Source: Dryocosmus kuriphilus
Taxonomy: Eukaryota; Arthropoda; Insecta; Hymenoptera; Cynipidae
DNA length: 64,000 nt
NCBI GenBank assembly: GCA_038277395.1
Contig: CM076191.1
Location: 180,590,552-180,654,551 of the forward strand
Direction: 5' to 3'
In this document: positions 1-11,449 of the stretch, in pieces
How positions within the stretch are numbered: the first letter of the stretch is position 1
How the letters are laid out: every line of letters begins with the position of its first letter
The notes under the pieces: model-generated
What the model was told of the DNA's origin: nothing
The model's database searches: none
Seen by the model: only the letters and a program-made list of their open reading frames with translations
Made by a program: the position numbers and the translations under genes

Positions 1-981
1 AGTAAAACGATGAGTCTTATAAATAAATTTTGTAGCCCATTCCAAGGTGAACAATTCTGCTTGTTAATATTTTCTCATACCTTGCATGGTTTTGCTGAAA
101 AATGGTTTTCTTTATATTTCATAACATATTTCATGATAGAGAGCAAACTTGTAGATCTTTTTGAGGCGAAAAACTTTGTTTATTATTATTTTTCCGTATC
201 TTGCATAGTTTGGCGGGAAATTTGAAAACCTTGATTTTTAATAACGTTTTATCGATTAAAACAAAAACCGTGCATTTTATGAAAAAATGGTTAGAACAAA
301 TGAACGGTTTTTGTTTTAATCAAGAAAACGCTATTAAAATTAAAAAACTCTGGTTTTCCGCCAAAATATTCAAGATACAAAAAAATGGTAAACAACAAAG
401 TTGTTCAATTCAAAGATATCTACAAATTTTGTTTTAACTATTTTTTGATAAAATGCACGGTTTTGGTTTTAATCGATAAAACATTATTAAAAATAAAAAA
501 TTTCAAATTTACTGCCAAACTATGCATGACACGGAAAAATGATAATAACTAAAGTTATTCAACTCAAAAAGATCTACAAATTTGCTCTCTATCATTTTTT
601 TGAGCAGCCGCGTAGTTTTTGAGTTATTCGTGAAATATGTTATGAAATATAAAGAAAACCACTTTTCAGCAAAACTATGCAAGATATGAGAAAATATTAA
701 CAAACAGAATTATTCACCTTCCAAAGACCTACAAATTCTCTTAAAACCATTTTTTGATACAACCCATACTTTATTCATGAAGCGTATAATACTGTCCTTT
801 TAAACAAAAAATACATTACTATACAGTCAGCAAAAAGTTATTAAAAGTTATTGAAAAATCTGCCCGCTACTCAGGCGCATTCTCATCACGTTTGTCGCGC
901 TCGCCAATCAATGAAATTATATCTAAAACGTAAATTTCTTCATTTTTTACATAGTTTGGCTGAAAAATGCAATTTTTTACA
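1..981. repeat. Interspersed repeat, CATTCTCATC-terminus family, partial copies
   Basis: AT-rich repeat with no credible coding. The first ~250 bases recur almost unchanged near 24395-24650, and parts of 500-760 recur inverted there and near 26200-26370. The recurring phrases are a ~20-base block ending in CTTGCATAGTTT and blocks mentioning AGATCTACAAATTT, in both orientations, so short open frames here are repeat translations and not genes. Near 879 a GCATTCTCATCACG junction appears, as in the copies at 22500, 23325 and 25388. Intron or upstream DNA of Schip1. Confidence 0.7.
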
Positions 982-2014
982 TTCTCATCTCAATGAGAAG
1001 GTATTAGTTTTATGTGAAAACTGACTTTCGTGGATTTCATGAAATTTCGACGTTTCATGACCCCCTGAATCCGAAAAAACAGGTTTTACGGTTAACACAA
1101 AATTTGTAGATTTTTTGAGACGAACAATTTTACTTTCATATATATTTTCTTGTATCTCGTATAGTTTAGCTGAAATATGGATATTTTGTTTTTGTAAAAA
1201 CCGTTTTTGATGGATAAAACCATAACCATTAGTCAAAAGTGGCTGCTTAACAAACTCGTCCTTTCATGAATAAACTATGTGTTGGATAGAAAAATGCGTT
1301 TCAGAAAATTCGTAGGTTTTTCCAAGATGAACAATTCTGTTGCATAATATTTTTCCGTATCTTGCATAGTTTTCCTGAAAAATGGATTTCTTTATATTTA
1401 ATAACGTATTTCACGAATAACTCAGAAACTATGCGTCTCTACGAAAAAATTATAGAAAGCAAATTTGTAGATCTTTTTGAGTTAAATAACTTTGTTTATT
1501 ATAATTTTTGTCGTATCTTGCATAGTTTGGCTGAAAATTTGAATTTTTGATTTTTTAATAGCGTTTTCTCGATTAAAACCAAAACCATGTATTTTAACAA
1601 AAAACGGTTAAGACAAAATGCGCAGATTTTTTTAAGATACAAAATTTTGGTTATATACATATTTTCTTTATCTCGCATAGTTTAGCCGGAAAATGGATTT
1701 TTTGATTTTGTGAAAACAGTTTTGGATGGATAAGACCATAACCGTTGGTCAAAAACCACTGGTTAACGAACTTATCCTTACCTTTTACGCCTTAAAGAAG
1801 TATGCCAAGGCGCAATCCAATCCCATTAGTCCTTCGAAAGTTATCGTGCTAATAGTCTACAACGACAACGACAACAACGACGACAACAACGACAGACACC
1901 AACGTAAAACATGTTTTTTCAGATTCAGGGGGCATCGAAACGTCGAGATTTCATGAAATCCGCGAAAGTCAGTTTTCACATAAAGCTAATACCTTCTCAT
2001 TGAGATGAGAATGT
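982..2014. mobile_element. Foldback element with ~115 bp terminal inverted repeats
   Basis: The left end reads CATTCTCATCTCAATGAGAA and continues through a block containing GAAAACTGACTTTCG and GACCCCCTGAATCCG. The right end (about 1900-2014) is the inverted copy of the same ~115 bases. Next to the right arm sits an AAC/GAC trinucleotide microsatellite (about 1860-1895), the inverse of the GTCGTT microsatellite in the copies at 21930, 22760, 23580 and 25630. No transposase is visible, so this looks like a non-autonomous TIR element. Confidence 0.65.
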
Positions 2015-2019
2015 AAAAA

Positions 2020-2180
2020 TGTGTAATAAATGTATCCAAAAGTATATTTGCTTTCTATACAATAAAACCCGCATCACGATTTCGTTGAAATTACTTCAAC
2101 GCAAAAGTGCGAAACTAAACATTTTTGGTCGGAGATATCTCACAACTATTTTTCAATAGAAACCAAAATCCTCACTGTTT
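2020..2180. repeat. Dispersed repeat shared with 16981-17150
   Basis: About 160 bases beginning AAAATGTGTAATAAA and including GTGCGAAACTAAACATTT are closely repeated in the same orientation at 16981-17150. No coding potential. Confidence 0.6.
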
Positions 2181-3241
2181 TTGAAAAAAAAAAACTTTTA
2201 AAATATCGAAATTGCAAATTGTTGTCGAAAACGAAGAGAGATAGGAAAAAAGTCCAGAGGGTAAATTTATTCCTTGAAAAAGGTTCTACAAGAAAACACT
2301 TTTACCTTTATTTATCTCACTTTTTCCTTTTTCAAACTTTATTTTTTTATTTTAAGACGGAAAAGTATGGTTTTTCCTAAGTTTCAAAAATATGCGAGCT
2401 ATTATTAAGTATATATTCGCAAATTGCACCTAACAATTTTTGACGATAATCTGTATGATTTTTGGAAACTTTATGTTTATTCGTACTAGTGGCGAAAATG
2501 ATCAATATAAAAGATGTGTTTCGTCGATATGTACAAACTTTTTTTATAACATTTTTCTATAAAATCAACACTTTCAAAGAAAAATGAGAAAAAGCTATTT
2601 TTATTTCATATTTATCGCGTGCAGATAGTCTTAACATAAACCGATTTAAAAAAACTTTCTTTTAGAAAATTGTGATATGAAAATACGTATTTTCCCGTTG
2701 GTCTCAAATTGAAATTCCAATTTTTTATTTTTTCAACCCACCCTAATGAACACTGAGAAAACTTTATTATTTCAGAAGCTATTTAAAGCTTAAGAAAATG
2801 TATAAATTTTCACTGCTTTTGTAATATCTTCTTTAAAAATTTCCTAAGTGACTCCATCATGGGCTTATTTTACGTAGAATTTTGATAACTTTCAACCCGT
2901 TCAAGAGAAAAGAAGTTATCTTTTATGTAAATTAAATTAAAAGAAAATAAGCAATTTATTATCAAAAAGCAGGTGGTTTCATACTCGTGACCGGTACTGT
3001 ATTTAATTGCATTTTATTGTTAAAGTTTGTACGTTTTTGTACAAAGAAGTACAAGTGATTTAAAAAAATTGTAATTGTAGAAATGTTGTACTTTCTCGAA
3101 AAAAATTTTCCCACTCGGGTTATTGCTAAAATTATGCAAAAATGTTAGACTTTCAAAAGAATTTCTCTAAATATCAATTAACTTGAAAATTACCGTGCTT
3201 ATATTTGCATAACTGCTTCATAAAGGGTTATTATCTTTCAG
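2181..3241 (+). other. Intron or upstream sequence, AT-rich, nothing recognised
   Basis: No open frame with coding character, no RNA gene and no element boundary that I can support. It ends in a usable 3' splice site (TTATCTTTCAG) at 3231-3241, before the first Schip1 exon. Confidence 0.5.
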
Positions 3242-3553
3242 ACTGTAAACTCTTTGTACGAATCAGTGGTACCTTCTTCTGAGAAGTGCATAAATTACGT
3301 GAAGAGCGTTGAGGTTTCTCGAAAGGAGGAGACTGACGTAAACATTGTCGCAGAGAACAATTTGACGGAAGAATTTAACGAAGCTTTTGAGAAGAAATCT
3401 GAACTATTTAAGGCCACCGTCGAGAAACGCGAACCACGTGAACTTGAACTGGAATTCGAGATCGTCGAACTGACGACAAGCGTCAAAGAAAGTCTCCAAT
3501 TTCCTGAAATCGAGGAAATTCCAGATTCCAACAAAACCAGCGAGATTGGGGAG
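3242..3553 (+). CDS. Schip1: Schip1 internal exon, acidic N-terminal region
   Basis: The 312 bp exon (104 codons, phase 0 at both ends) is bounded by TTATCTTTCAG and GAG|GTAATATCC. It has balanced codon use and higher GC than its surroundings. The peptide begins TVNSLYESVV and is rich in Glu and Lys, with a stretch around residues 55-85 (KREPRELELEFEIVEL) that looks like a charged helix. I assign it to Schip1 only by position, strand and phase: it joins in frame to the next coding exon at 10526. This part of the protein is poorly conserved across animals, so I cannot recognise it on its own. There is no start codon in the exon, so the start lies upstream of the window. It could instead belong to a separate upstream gene. 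Confidence 0.65.
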
Positions 3554-3595
3554 GTAATATCCTTTCAAGATCACAAAATTTAAAACTGATGTCCT

Positions 3596-4559
3596 CCCTG
3601 CTTAAAATGACGAATAGGATCCGATAGAACCAGATAACAAATCGGATAATAGACCTGATAGCCCACTTCGGATTCTTGTCTGGCCCTATCCGGGTCTTAT
3701 TCGGTTCGCAATATCTTTCGCGGAAAAATAGCGGTCTTATCTGGGTTCTATTCGGGATGGCATATCGAAATTATATTTGACTAAGTTAAAAGTGGTATTT
3801 AATCCGGTTCTATCCGGAACTTTGTCGGAACCAAAGTTGAGTGACAAAACCAAAAATGAGTTTCTATCTGGTTCTATCCGGCTTTCCAGCGGACATGTAA
3901 ATCATAAAATTGAATTATTCGCCCGACGGAATCTTATCTGGCCCTATCCGGAACTTTGTCGGAACTAAAGTTGGGTATAAAGGCCGAAAATGGTTTTCTA
4001 TCTGATCAGTAGTTCAGAATAATTTCGCCAGGAGCGCAGGGATTCTTGTCTCACAATAGTAGTCGATCGTCGGGGCTATAAGTTAGCCACAATTTTTCAC
4101 TATTAGTTAGAATGAAAAGATGTATCTAATACATCTGTTTACTTGTCATTGATCCTTTTTTTTGGTGCTTTCACAGTACGAGTATCTGGTAGGATAAGGC
4201 AATGCGGGTACTGAAAAGATTCCGTATAGAGCCAGATAAGAAACCAAATAGAAAAATTTTAAATGCCAACAAACTGCCGGATAGAACCGGATAAGAAAAC
4301 GGACACAAATACCGTATAAGTTTCCGGATAGAACTAGATAAGAAACCTATGCTATGTTATAGAAAAATTTTAAATACCGATCAATTGCCAGATAGAACCG
4401 GATAAGAAATCGTATAGGACAAAAGAAGGGCCGAGAATATTCCGTATAGAGCCAGATAAGAAACCAGACACAAATACCGTATAAGTTTCCGGATAGAACG
4501 CGATAAGATTCCGAATCCTATCCGTCTCTATCGGATCCTATCTGACATTTTTAGCAGGG
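3596..4559. mobile_element. TIR element with CCCTGCT termini and internal GATAGAACCGG repeats (copy 1)
   Basis: Left end CCCTGCTTAAAATGACGAAT; right end is its imperfect inverse (ATTTTTAGCAGGG). Both arms are built from short repeats of the type GGATAGAACCGGATAAG or its complement. A non-repetitive core at about 4026-4190 (GATCGTCG, TTAGCCACAATTTTTCA, GGTGCTTTCACAG) is shared, inverted, with the element at 47262-48543. No intact ORF; in-frame stops interrupt the core. The element lies in the intron just 43 bases past the Schip1 donor. Confidence 0.65.
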
Positions 4560-4684
4560 CTATATATTTCAGTACAGGCTATTTAGTCTTTCGAGAAAAA
4601 AAAAGTTATAATGGTATCCCTTTAGGATTCATAAATAAACTAAGAACCCTAATACTACACTGAAAGAATTTGTTATTATACTTT

Positions 4685-5050
4685 AAGACCATATAACCCA
4701 TACTTACGTCATACGATTTCTACTTTACCGACATTTTTTGGGGGACCAAGTTACGTCCACACAAAATGAGACATCGAGTTGAAAATTTGTGAAAGTAAAT
4801 AAAAAGCTCTGAGGAACGTTTTTCTGGTCCTAAAACTTTATAATTAGAAAAAAAGCAACAAAAAAACCTTTTTTCCAAAATCTTTTTCTTGGAATTATGA
4901 AAATGTAGGACCAGAGAAGCCTTTTTTATGGTTTTTTATTTATTTTCCCAAATTTTCAACTCTATATCTCATTTCGCTTGGACGTAAGTTGGTCACAAAA
5001 ACATGTCGGTAAAGTAGGAATTGTATAACGTCATAACGTGTTACATGGCC
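4685..5050. mobile_element. Foldback (MITE-like) element, copy 1
   Basis: An imperfect palindrome: the left arm (GACCATATAACCC, ACTTTACCGACAT, GTTACGTCCACAC, GGTCCTAAAACTTTATAAT) reappears inverted in the right arm, separated by a short A-rich loop near 4855. The same family is at 13301-15163, split there by a mariner. No coding capacity. Confidence 0.75.
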
Positions 5051-5184
5051 TTAAGGGTCGATTTCACAAATTCTGTTTAAAAATTTAATCAATGATTAAA
5101 TCAGTTTAACCGCTTGTGATTGGCCGGTTAAGGAGTTAATCCTTGAATAAATTTTTAACCAGAGTTGTTAAAATCGGCCCTTAA
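5051..5184. mobile_element. Small TTAA-flanked MITE (piggyBac-like target)
   Basis: TTAA occurs at 5051-5054 and 5181-5184. The sequence between starts GGGTCGATTT and ends AAAATCGGCCC, which are inverted repeats. The interior is a diverged palindrome around GTTAACCGCTTGTGATTGGCC. A TTAA duplication with G/C-rich triplet ends is the usual piggyBac-type signature, so the family is inferred. It abuts the end of the preceding foldback element. Confidence 0.65.
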
Positions 5185-5387
5185 TTCAATTCTTTTTCCT
5201 CTATTTTGTCCATTAATTTTTTTAACTTCGCATTCACAGTTTTCCCCCCTCTTGTGTCCTGAAGGATTGATATTTTGAAAAGTACCGCAACAATTTTAGG
5301 AAATTCATTTTTTTTACAGACACGACACATACTCAGTTGAATAAGACATAATGATTTCTTTAATGAACTTACCGTTGGATGAATACT

Positions 5388-8300
5388 CCCTAGCGGTACG
5401 GTTGAACGGAAAAGAGACCAAATTGGGTCTCCGTTCGATTTCCACTCAGTCACCGTCCGGTTACGTGACAAAAAACTTAATGAAAGAAGCAGAAAATGTT
5501 GCAATTATAATTCTATATTAAAATTTCAGCCTTAAAGTAAAGGCGTATGCAATAATTTTATTTTCCGGTGATAATATTATTTATATTAGTAATTAAGTTA
5601 TTATTAAAAAAATAATAAAAGTAATAAATAATTTTAAATAATAAAAATGTATAATTATTATAATTAATAATAATAAATAAGAAATAAATATAAAATTATA
5701 ATTATTAAAATGCGCTTGAAGTTGCCTTTTGTCGATACTGACAGAGACAACTTGCCCAACTTGGAGGGAAAAGAGTCCAATTTTTATTCAGTTGGAATAA
5801 GGGGAAAATGGTAGAATTCTGATACACTTGTGGGGGAAAAAGGTTATACCAGGGGAAAGGGGTCTAATTTTTAAAACACTGGTAGAAATGGGCCAAAAAA
5901 ATGAAGAATGGGCCTTACCTGAAATTTAAAATACATAGTTGATAGAAAATTGAAATTTGTATATTATATTTGAAAAATGTATATAATTATTGAGCTGGTA
6001 GGATGAAAAGGGGCTCAAAGGTGGGACAGGGATGTGGGAAAGGGGTCAAAAAATGGAATTTACTTTAAATTTTGAAAAATTGATGGAGTCAGCTCTTGAA
6101 TTATAAGCCCACCTGAGTAAATTGAGCTGCGGCGGGTGTAGGTGAGGGGAAAAGTGTCCCAAAAAATACAGAATGGGACTTACTTAAAATTTCAAAAATT
6201 TCGAAAATAGCTAGAAAGGTAAAAGGGAAAGAGGAGCTGAATTAAATTTGGAATAGATAGCTAGAAAATAGATAACATTTTTTTTAATACAGTTAAAAGG
6301 AAACTGAAATTTCCATATCATATTTGAAAGAAATAAAAAATTATTGAGCTCGAACAGGGACGAGGGAAAAAGGGCCCCAAAAATGAACAGTGTCACTTAT
6401 TCGAAATTTGGAAAATAGCTAGAAAAAAAGGGTGAAATAAGAATTCTCGTATTGTCCATATGAGCTGAATCAGTTACAAGGGGAAAGAAGGGATGTCGTA
6501 TTGTCGCATAAAAAATGCATTGAATTTCTTGTCCAAAAAATCGAAAGAACAGTTGTTAAGTTTTTATTTTAATAAAATTTATATTTCGAAAATGAACCAG
6601 ATTGTCTAATTAATAACACACTGCCGGAAAAGGCGTATAATTTTGATACACTTGAAGGCGAAAGAGTCCAATTTTTATACAGTTGGAATAGGGGGAAAAG
6701 TGTAGAATTTGGATACGCGTGTGGGGAAAAAAGGTCCAGTTTTAATACATTGTGGGAAAGGGGTCCAATTTTTAAAACACTAGTGGAAATGGGCCAAAAA
6801 AATGAGGAATGGGCCTTACCTGAAATTCAAAATACATAGTTAGACATAAAATTGAAATTATGTATATTATATTTGAAAAATGTATATAATTATTGAGCTG
6901 GTAGGATGAAAAGGGGCTCAAAGGTGGGACAGAGATGTGGGAAAGGGGTCAAAAAATGGAATTTACTTTAAATTTTGAAAAATTGATGGAGTCAGCTCTT
7001 GAATTATAAGCCCACCTGAGTAAATTGAGCTGCGGCGGGTGTAGGTGAGGGGAAAACTGTCCCAAAAAATACAGAATGGGACTTACTTAAAATTTCTAAA
7101 ATTTCGAAAATAGCTAGAAAGGTAAAAGGGAAAGAGGAGCTGAATTAAATTTGGAATAGATAGCTAAAAAATAGATAATATTTTTTTAATACAGTTAAAA
7201 GGAAACTGAAATTTCTGTATCATATTTGAAAGAAATAAAAAATTATTGAGCTCGAACAGGGACGGGGGGAAAAGGGCCCCAAAAATGAGCAGTGTGACTT
7301 ATTCGAAATTTGGAAAATAGCTAGAAAAAGAGGGTGAAATAAGAATTCTCGTATTGTCCATATGAGCTGAATCAGTTACAAGGGGAAAGGAGGGATGTCG
7401 TATTGTCGCATAAAAAATGCATTAAATTTCTTGTCCAAAAAATCGAAAGAACAGTTGTTAAGTTTTTATTTTAATAAAATTTATATTTCGAAAATGAACC
7501 AGATTGTCTAATTAATAACACACTGCCGGAGAAGGCGTATAATCTTGATACACTTGAAGGGGAAAGAGTCCAATTTTTATACAGTTGTAATAGGGGGAAA
7601 AGTGTAGAATTTGGATACGCGTGTGGGGAAAAAAGGTCCAGTTTTAATACATTGTGGGAAAGGGGTCCAATTTTTAAAACACTAGTGGAAATGGGCCAAA
7701 AAAATGAGGAATGGGCCTTACCTGAAATTCAAAATACATAGTTAGACATAAAATTGAAATTATGTATATTATATTTGAAAAATGTATATAATTATTGAGC
7801 TGGAAGGATGAAAAGGGGCCCAAAAGTGGGACAGGGATGTGGGAAAATGGGCAAAAAATGGAATTTACTTTAAATTTTGAAAAATTGATGGAATCAGCTC
7901 TTGAATTATAAGCCCACCTGGGTAAATTAAGCTGCAGCGGGTGTAGGTGAGGGGAAAACTGTCCCAAAAAATACAAAATGGGACTTACTTAAAATTTCAA
8001 AAATTTCGAAAATAGCTAGAAAGGTAAAAGGGAAAGAGGAACTGAATTAAATTTGGAATAGATAGCTAGAAAATAGATAACATTTTTTTTAATACAGTTA
8101 AAAGGAAACTGAAATTTTCATATCATATTTGAAAGAAATAAAAAATTATTGAGCTCGAACAGGGACGAGGGAAAAAGGGCCCCAAAAATGAACAGTGTCA
8201 CTTATTCGAAATTTGGAAAATAGCTAGAAAAAGAGGGTGAAATAAGAATTCTCGTATTGTCCATATGAGCTGAATCAGTTACAAGGGGAAAGGAGGGATG

Positions 8301-9845
8301 TCGTATTGTCGCATAAAAAATGCATTAAATTTCTTGTCCAAAAAATCGAAAGAACAGTTGTTAAGTTTTTATTTTAATAAAATTTATATTTCGAAAATGA
8401 ACCAGATTGTCTAATTAATAACACACTGCCGGAGAAGGCGTATAATCTTGATACACTTGAAGGGGAAAGAGTCCAATTTTTATACAGTTGTAATAGGGGG
8501 AAAAGTGTAGAATTTGGATACGCGTGTGGGGAAAAAAGGTCCAGTTTTAATACATTGTGGGAAAGGGGTCCAATTTTTAAAACACTAGTGGAAATGGGCC
8601 AAAAAAATGAGGAATTGGGCCTTACCTGAAATTCAAAATACATAGTTAGACATAAAATTGAAATTATGTATATTATATTTGAAAAAAATGTATATAATTA
8701 TTGAGCTGGTAGGATGAAAAGGGGCTCAAAGGTGGGACAGGGATGTGGGAAAGGGGTCAAAAAATGGAATTTACTTTAAATTTTGAAAAATTGATGGAGC
8801 CAGCTCTTGAATTATAAGCCCACCTGAGTAAATTGAGCTGCGGCGGGTGTAGGTGAGGGGAAAACTGTCCCAAAAAATACAGAATGGGACTTACTTAAAA
8901 TTTCTAAAATTTCGAAAATAGCTAGAAAGGTAAAAGGGAAAGAGGAGCTGAATTAAATTTGGAATAGATAGCTAAAAAATAGATAATATTTTTTTAATAC
9001 AGTTAAAAGGAAACTGAAATTTCTGTATCATATTTGAAAGAAATAAAAAATTATTGAGCTCGAACAGGGACGGGGGGAAAAGGGCCCCAAAAATGAGCAG
9101 TGTGACTTATTCGAAATTTGGAAAATAGCTAGAAAAAGAGGGTGAAATAAGAATTCTCGTATTGTCCATATGAGCTGAATCAGTTACAAGGGGAAAGGAG
9201 GGATGTCGTATTGTCGCATAAAAAATGCATTACATTTCTTGTCCAAAAAATCGAAAGAAAAGTTAAGTTTTTATTTTAATAAAATTTATATTTCGAAAAT
9301 GAACCAGATTGTCTAATTAATAACACACTGCCGGAAAAGGCGTATAATTTTGATACACTTGGAGGGAAAAAAGTCCAATTTTTATACAGTTGAAACATGG
9401 GGAAAAGGGTAGAATTTGGATGCGCGTGTGGGGAAAAAGGGTCCAGTTTTAATACATTGTGGGAAAAGGGTCCAATTTTTAAAACACTGGTGGGAATGGG
9501 CCCAAAAATGAAGAATTTTCCTTACCTGAAATTTAAAATACATAGGTAGATAGAAAACTGGAATTTGTATATTATATTTGAAAAAATATATATAATTATT
9601 GAGCTTCAACAGGGATAAGGATGAAAAGGGGCCCAAATCGTTTTTTTTTTAAATTTATACCGGCTGAAAATAAAATTTTTGCATTACCTCTTTACTTCAG
9701 AACTAAAATTTCCATACAGAATTATAATTGCAACAGTTTCGGCTGCTTTTATTAAGTTTCCTTGTCATGTAACTGAACGATTACTGAGTAGAAACCGAAT
9801 GGAGACCGAATTTGGTCTCCATTCCGTCCACCCGACCCGTTAGGG
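5388..9845. mobile_element. 4.46 kb element with ~190 bp terminal inverted repeats enclosing a satellite
   Basis: The left arm (5388 to about 5573) begins CCCTAGCGG and contains GAGACCAAATTGGGTCTCC, TTGCAATTATAATTCT and TAAAGTAAAGGCGTATGCAA. The right arm (about 9655-9845) is the inverted, diverged version of the same blocks and ends CCGTTAGGG. Between the arms lies a 902 bp tandem array. No transposase-like ORF was found, so it appears non-autonomous. Immediate flanks show no obvious target duplication. Confidence 0.7.
5755..9640. repeat. Tandem satellite, ~902 bp unit, ~4.3 copies
   Basis: The landmark ACCAGATTGTCTAATTAATA occurs at 6596, 7498, 8401 and 9303, giving spacings of 902, 903 and 902. 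The inner copies are nearly identical, while the first (from about 5755) and last (to about 9640) are partial and more diverged. Units are purine-biased on the + strand, with GGGGAAAAG-type runs. Minus-strand open frames in it shift from copy to copy and show no protein-like conservation, so I do not call genes. Confidence 0.9.
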
Positions 9846-10525
9846 TAAAATTTATTGGGATGCCATTAAAATTTTTTTTCTCTGATGGACGATAACATTT
9901 TTTAATATCCTATTCTCCTAAAAAACACAAGCTAAACATAAGCTTGGTATTTTATAATAACTAAGAAGCCGTAATACTGAGTGTACTATTTAAGTTACGG
10001 GGCTTGTCTTTGACCTCTCGAAGCCTCCAGGCATCGTATGAAATAATGATACTTCCTCTCTCCTTTTTTTTTTACATCGCGTAGGAATAACACGCTGAAG
10101 AATGTATCAGGAAATACATTTTTTTTTTTCATGTAATTGTTTGATCTTCTGTGTACACATATTATAATTCTTATACAGAGAAAACATGAAGCAAAAGATC
10201 CAATTAAAAAGTGACCTCTTTGATTAACATCGTTCTTAATTTGACTTAGGTGCATGTAAATATCTGAAGTTCAACTTGCAATTCTCTCAAAGTGTAAAGA
10301 CCTTATCAGGACACCAAGACGTGACTATAATAATGATACCCCCATCCCAGAATTTCCTGAATCTACAGAGTGTGGAAACATATATAAATTAAGTCTGCTG
10401 ACTGAGCAAAGAGAAGAGACAATAAAAATATACATTCTGGTCCGTTAGAGGTGCTTCACCTAGGCTATACTTTTCGCTCAATGAACCATACATACTTCTC
10501 ACTGATTCTTATCTTCGAAACACAG
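9846..10525 (+). other. Intron, nothing recognised
   Basis: Schip1 intron sequence without recognisable repeats or RNA genes. It ends in ATCTTCGAAACACAG, a usable but pyrimidine-poor acceptor. Confidence 0.5.
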
Positions 10526-10991
10526 GCCGAAGACATAGCTGTCGAGCACATCGACCTGATTCGCGAGGCAAAGGAGTTACCCAAATCTATCAAGATAGGA
10601 AACCGTCAGGGCGCATCGATCCCCAACAGCGTTGAGGATTCGGAAAATAACTCTGACTCCTCTGAGGAAAATCCTCCTTACGTGAAACTCGATGAGATAG
10701 ATCTTCTGTCGAGTATAGGGCGAGATATCGGGGTTGACCTTGAGAAATACGTGCAACCGGTACCGGACGTTGTTGCAATGGAGGCTGTTGAACTTCGAGC
10801 TCCCAGATCTCTTCCTCTTAATGGACTCGTCAAGGAAACAATAAGAGAAGATACAAACAAACTTCTGGATCGAGAACTTCCTGAAGCTTCAAGTGTCGAT
10901 GCTAAAAAGAAAGAAAAAATGGCTCGGAATCAGGCCAGGAGAAGGCAACAGACCCATTCATCTCAGCGTCGTCCCGATAAACGGAGAGCTG
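10526..10991 (+). CDS. Schip1: Schip1 internal exon, acidic/low-complexity N-terminal half
   Basis: The 466 bp exon starts in phase 0 after ACACAG and ends AGAGCTG|GTGAGTTG, leaving one base of a split codon. It encodes 155 residues: AEDIAVEHIDLIREAKELPK, then an acidic Ser-rich segment (EDSENNSDSSEENPP), a hydrophobic/acidic stretch with LSSIGRDIGVDLEKYV, and a basic end (KKKEKMARNQARRRQQ, RRPDKRRA) that may be a nuclear-localisation-like or RNA-binding basic patch. GC content is clearly higher than in the flanking introns. Schip1 is an adaptor for Merlin/NF2 and, in Drosophila, has been linked to Expanded and Tao in Hippo signalling. The +1 donor is compatible with two different downstream exons, 11352 (giving Gly) and 38977 (giving Ala). 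Confidence 0.75.
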
Positions 10992-11351
10992 GTGAGTTGA
11001 AAAAATATTTTATGAATCGGAGAAAAAAATTGATCCTCCTTTGATTACATAAAAAGTTATTTACTGATTTATTTCTGATCTTGTTTTCCAATCCCTTTCA
11101 ATTGATTCACAATTTATTTTTACCTCGTGGGTTTCGCTCTACTCTATAATCATACTTTTTAATAGACTCTCTATAGTCACATCGCATATCCTTTCATTCA
11201 CTTCTGCTTCATTTATCTTTTGAGTGGTTCAGCGACAAGAAGCTATTTCTAGTTTTATTTTTCCAAAAATTAGAACCCTTTCTCTTTCCAACAACTTTCT
11301 TAATCAGTTTGTTTCTAATTCACATAAAAATTTTTTTTATAATGCTTCCAG
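10992..11351 (+). other. Schip1: Short intron of Schip1
   Basis: 360 bp GT-AG intron from GTGAGTTG to ATAATGCTTCCAG. AT-rich, nothing else seen. Confidence 0.7.
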
Positions 11352-11449
11352 GTGGTTTCGACGTTTATAACATCGAAACAGCGATGCCGAACATCGATTT
11401 GGATGCAATTGAAACACACTTGAGAGCTGCTCGAGAGGAAGAACGTCGG
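11352..11449 (+). CDS. Schip1: Schip1 exon, alternative a (conserved helix segment)
   Basis: The 98 bp exon lies between GCTTCCAG and CGTCGG|GTAAGTTT, a strong donor. It enters in phase 1 (G|GT completes Gly) and leaves in phase 0. The peptide GFDVYNIETAMPNIDLDAI-ETHLRAAREEERR resembles the vertebrate SCHIP1 segment just before its NERESIRQKLALG block, where the human protein has a WEALEKHL motif. Spliced directly to 39290 it gives EERR-RRNDREEIRRRL, restoring the family order. This makes it the likely default exon. It cannot be followed by the 38977 exon without a frameshift. Confidence 0.75.

Noticed and set aside
5181..5504. 107-residue minus-strand frame
   Set aside because: It lies across the left TIR of the 5388-9845 element and has no inverted-copy support as protein.
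7674..9636. Several minus-strand frames in the 902 bp satellite
   Set aside because: They differ from unit to unit through indels and are not conserved as protein.
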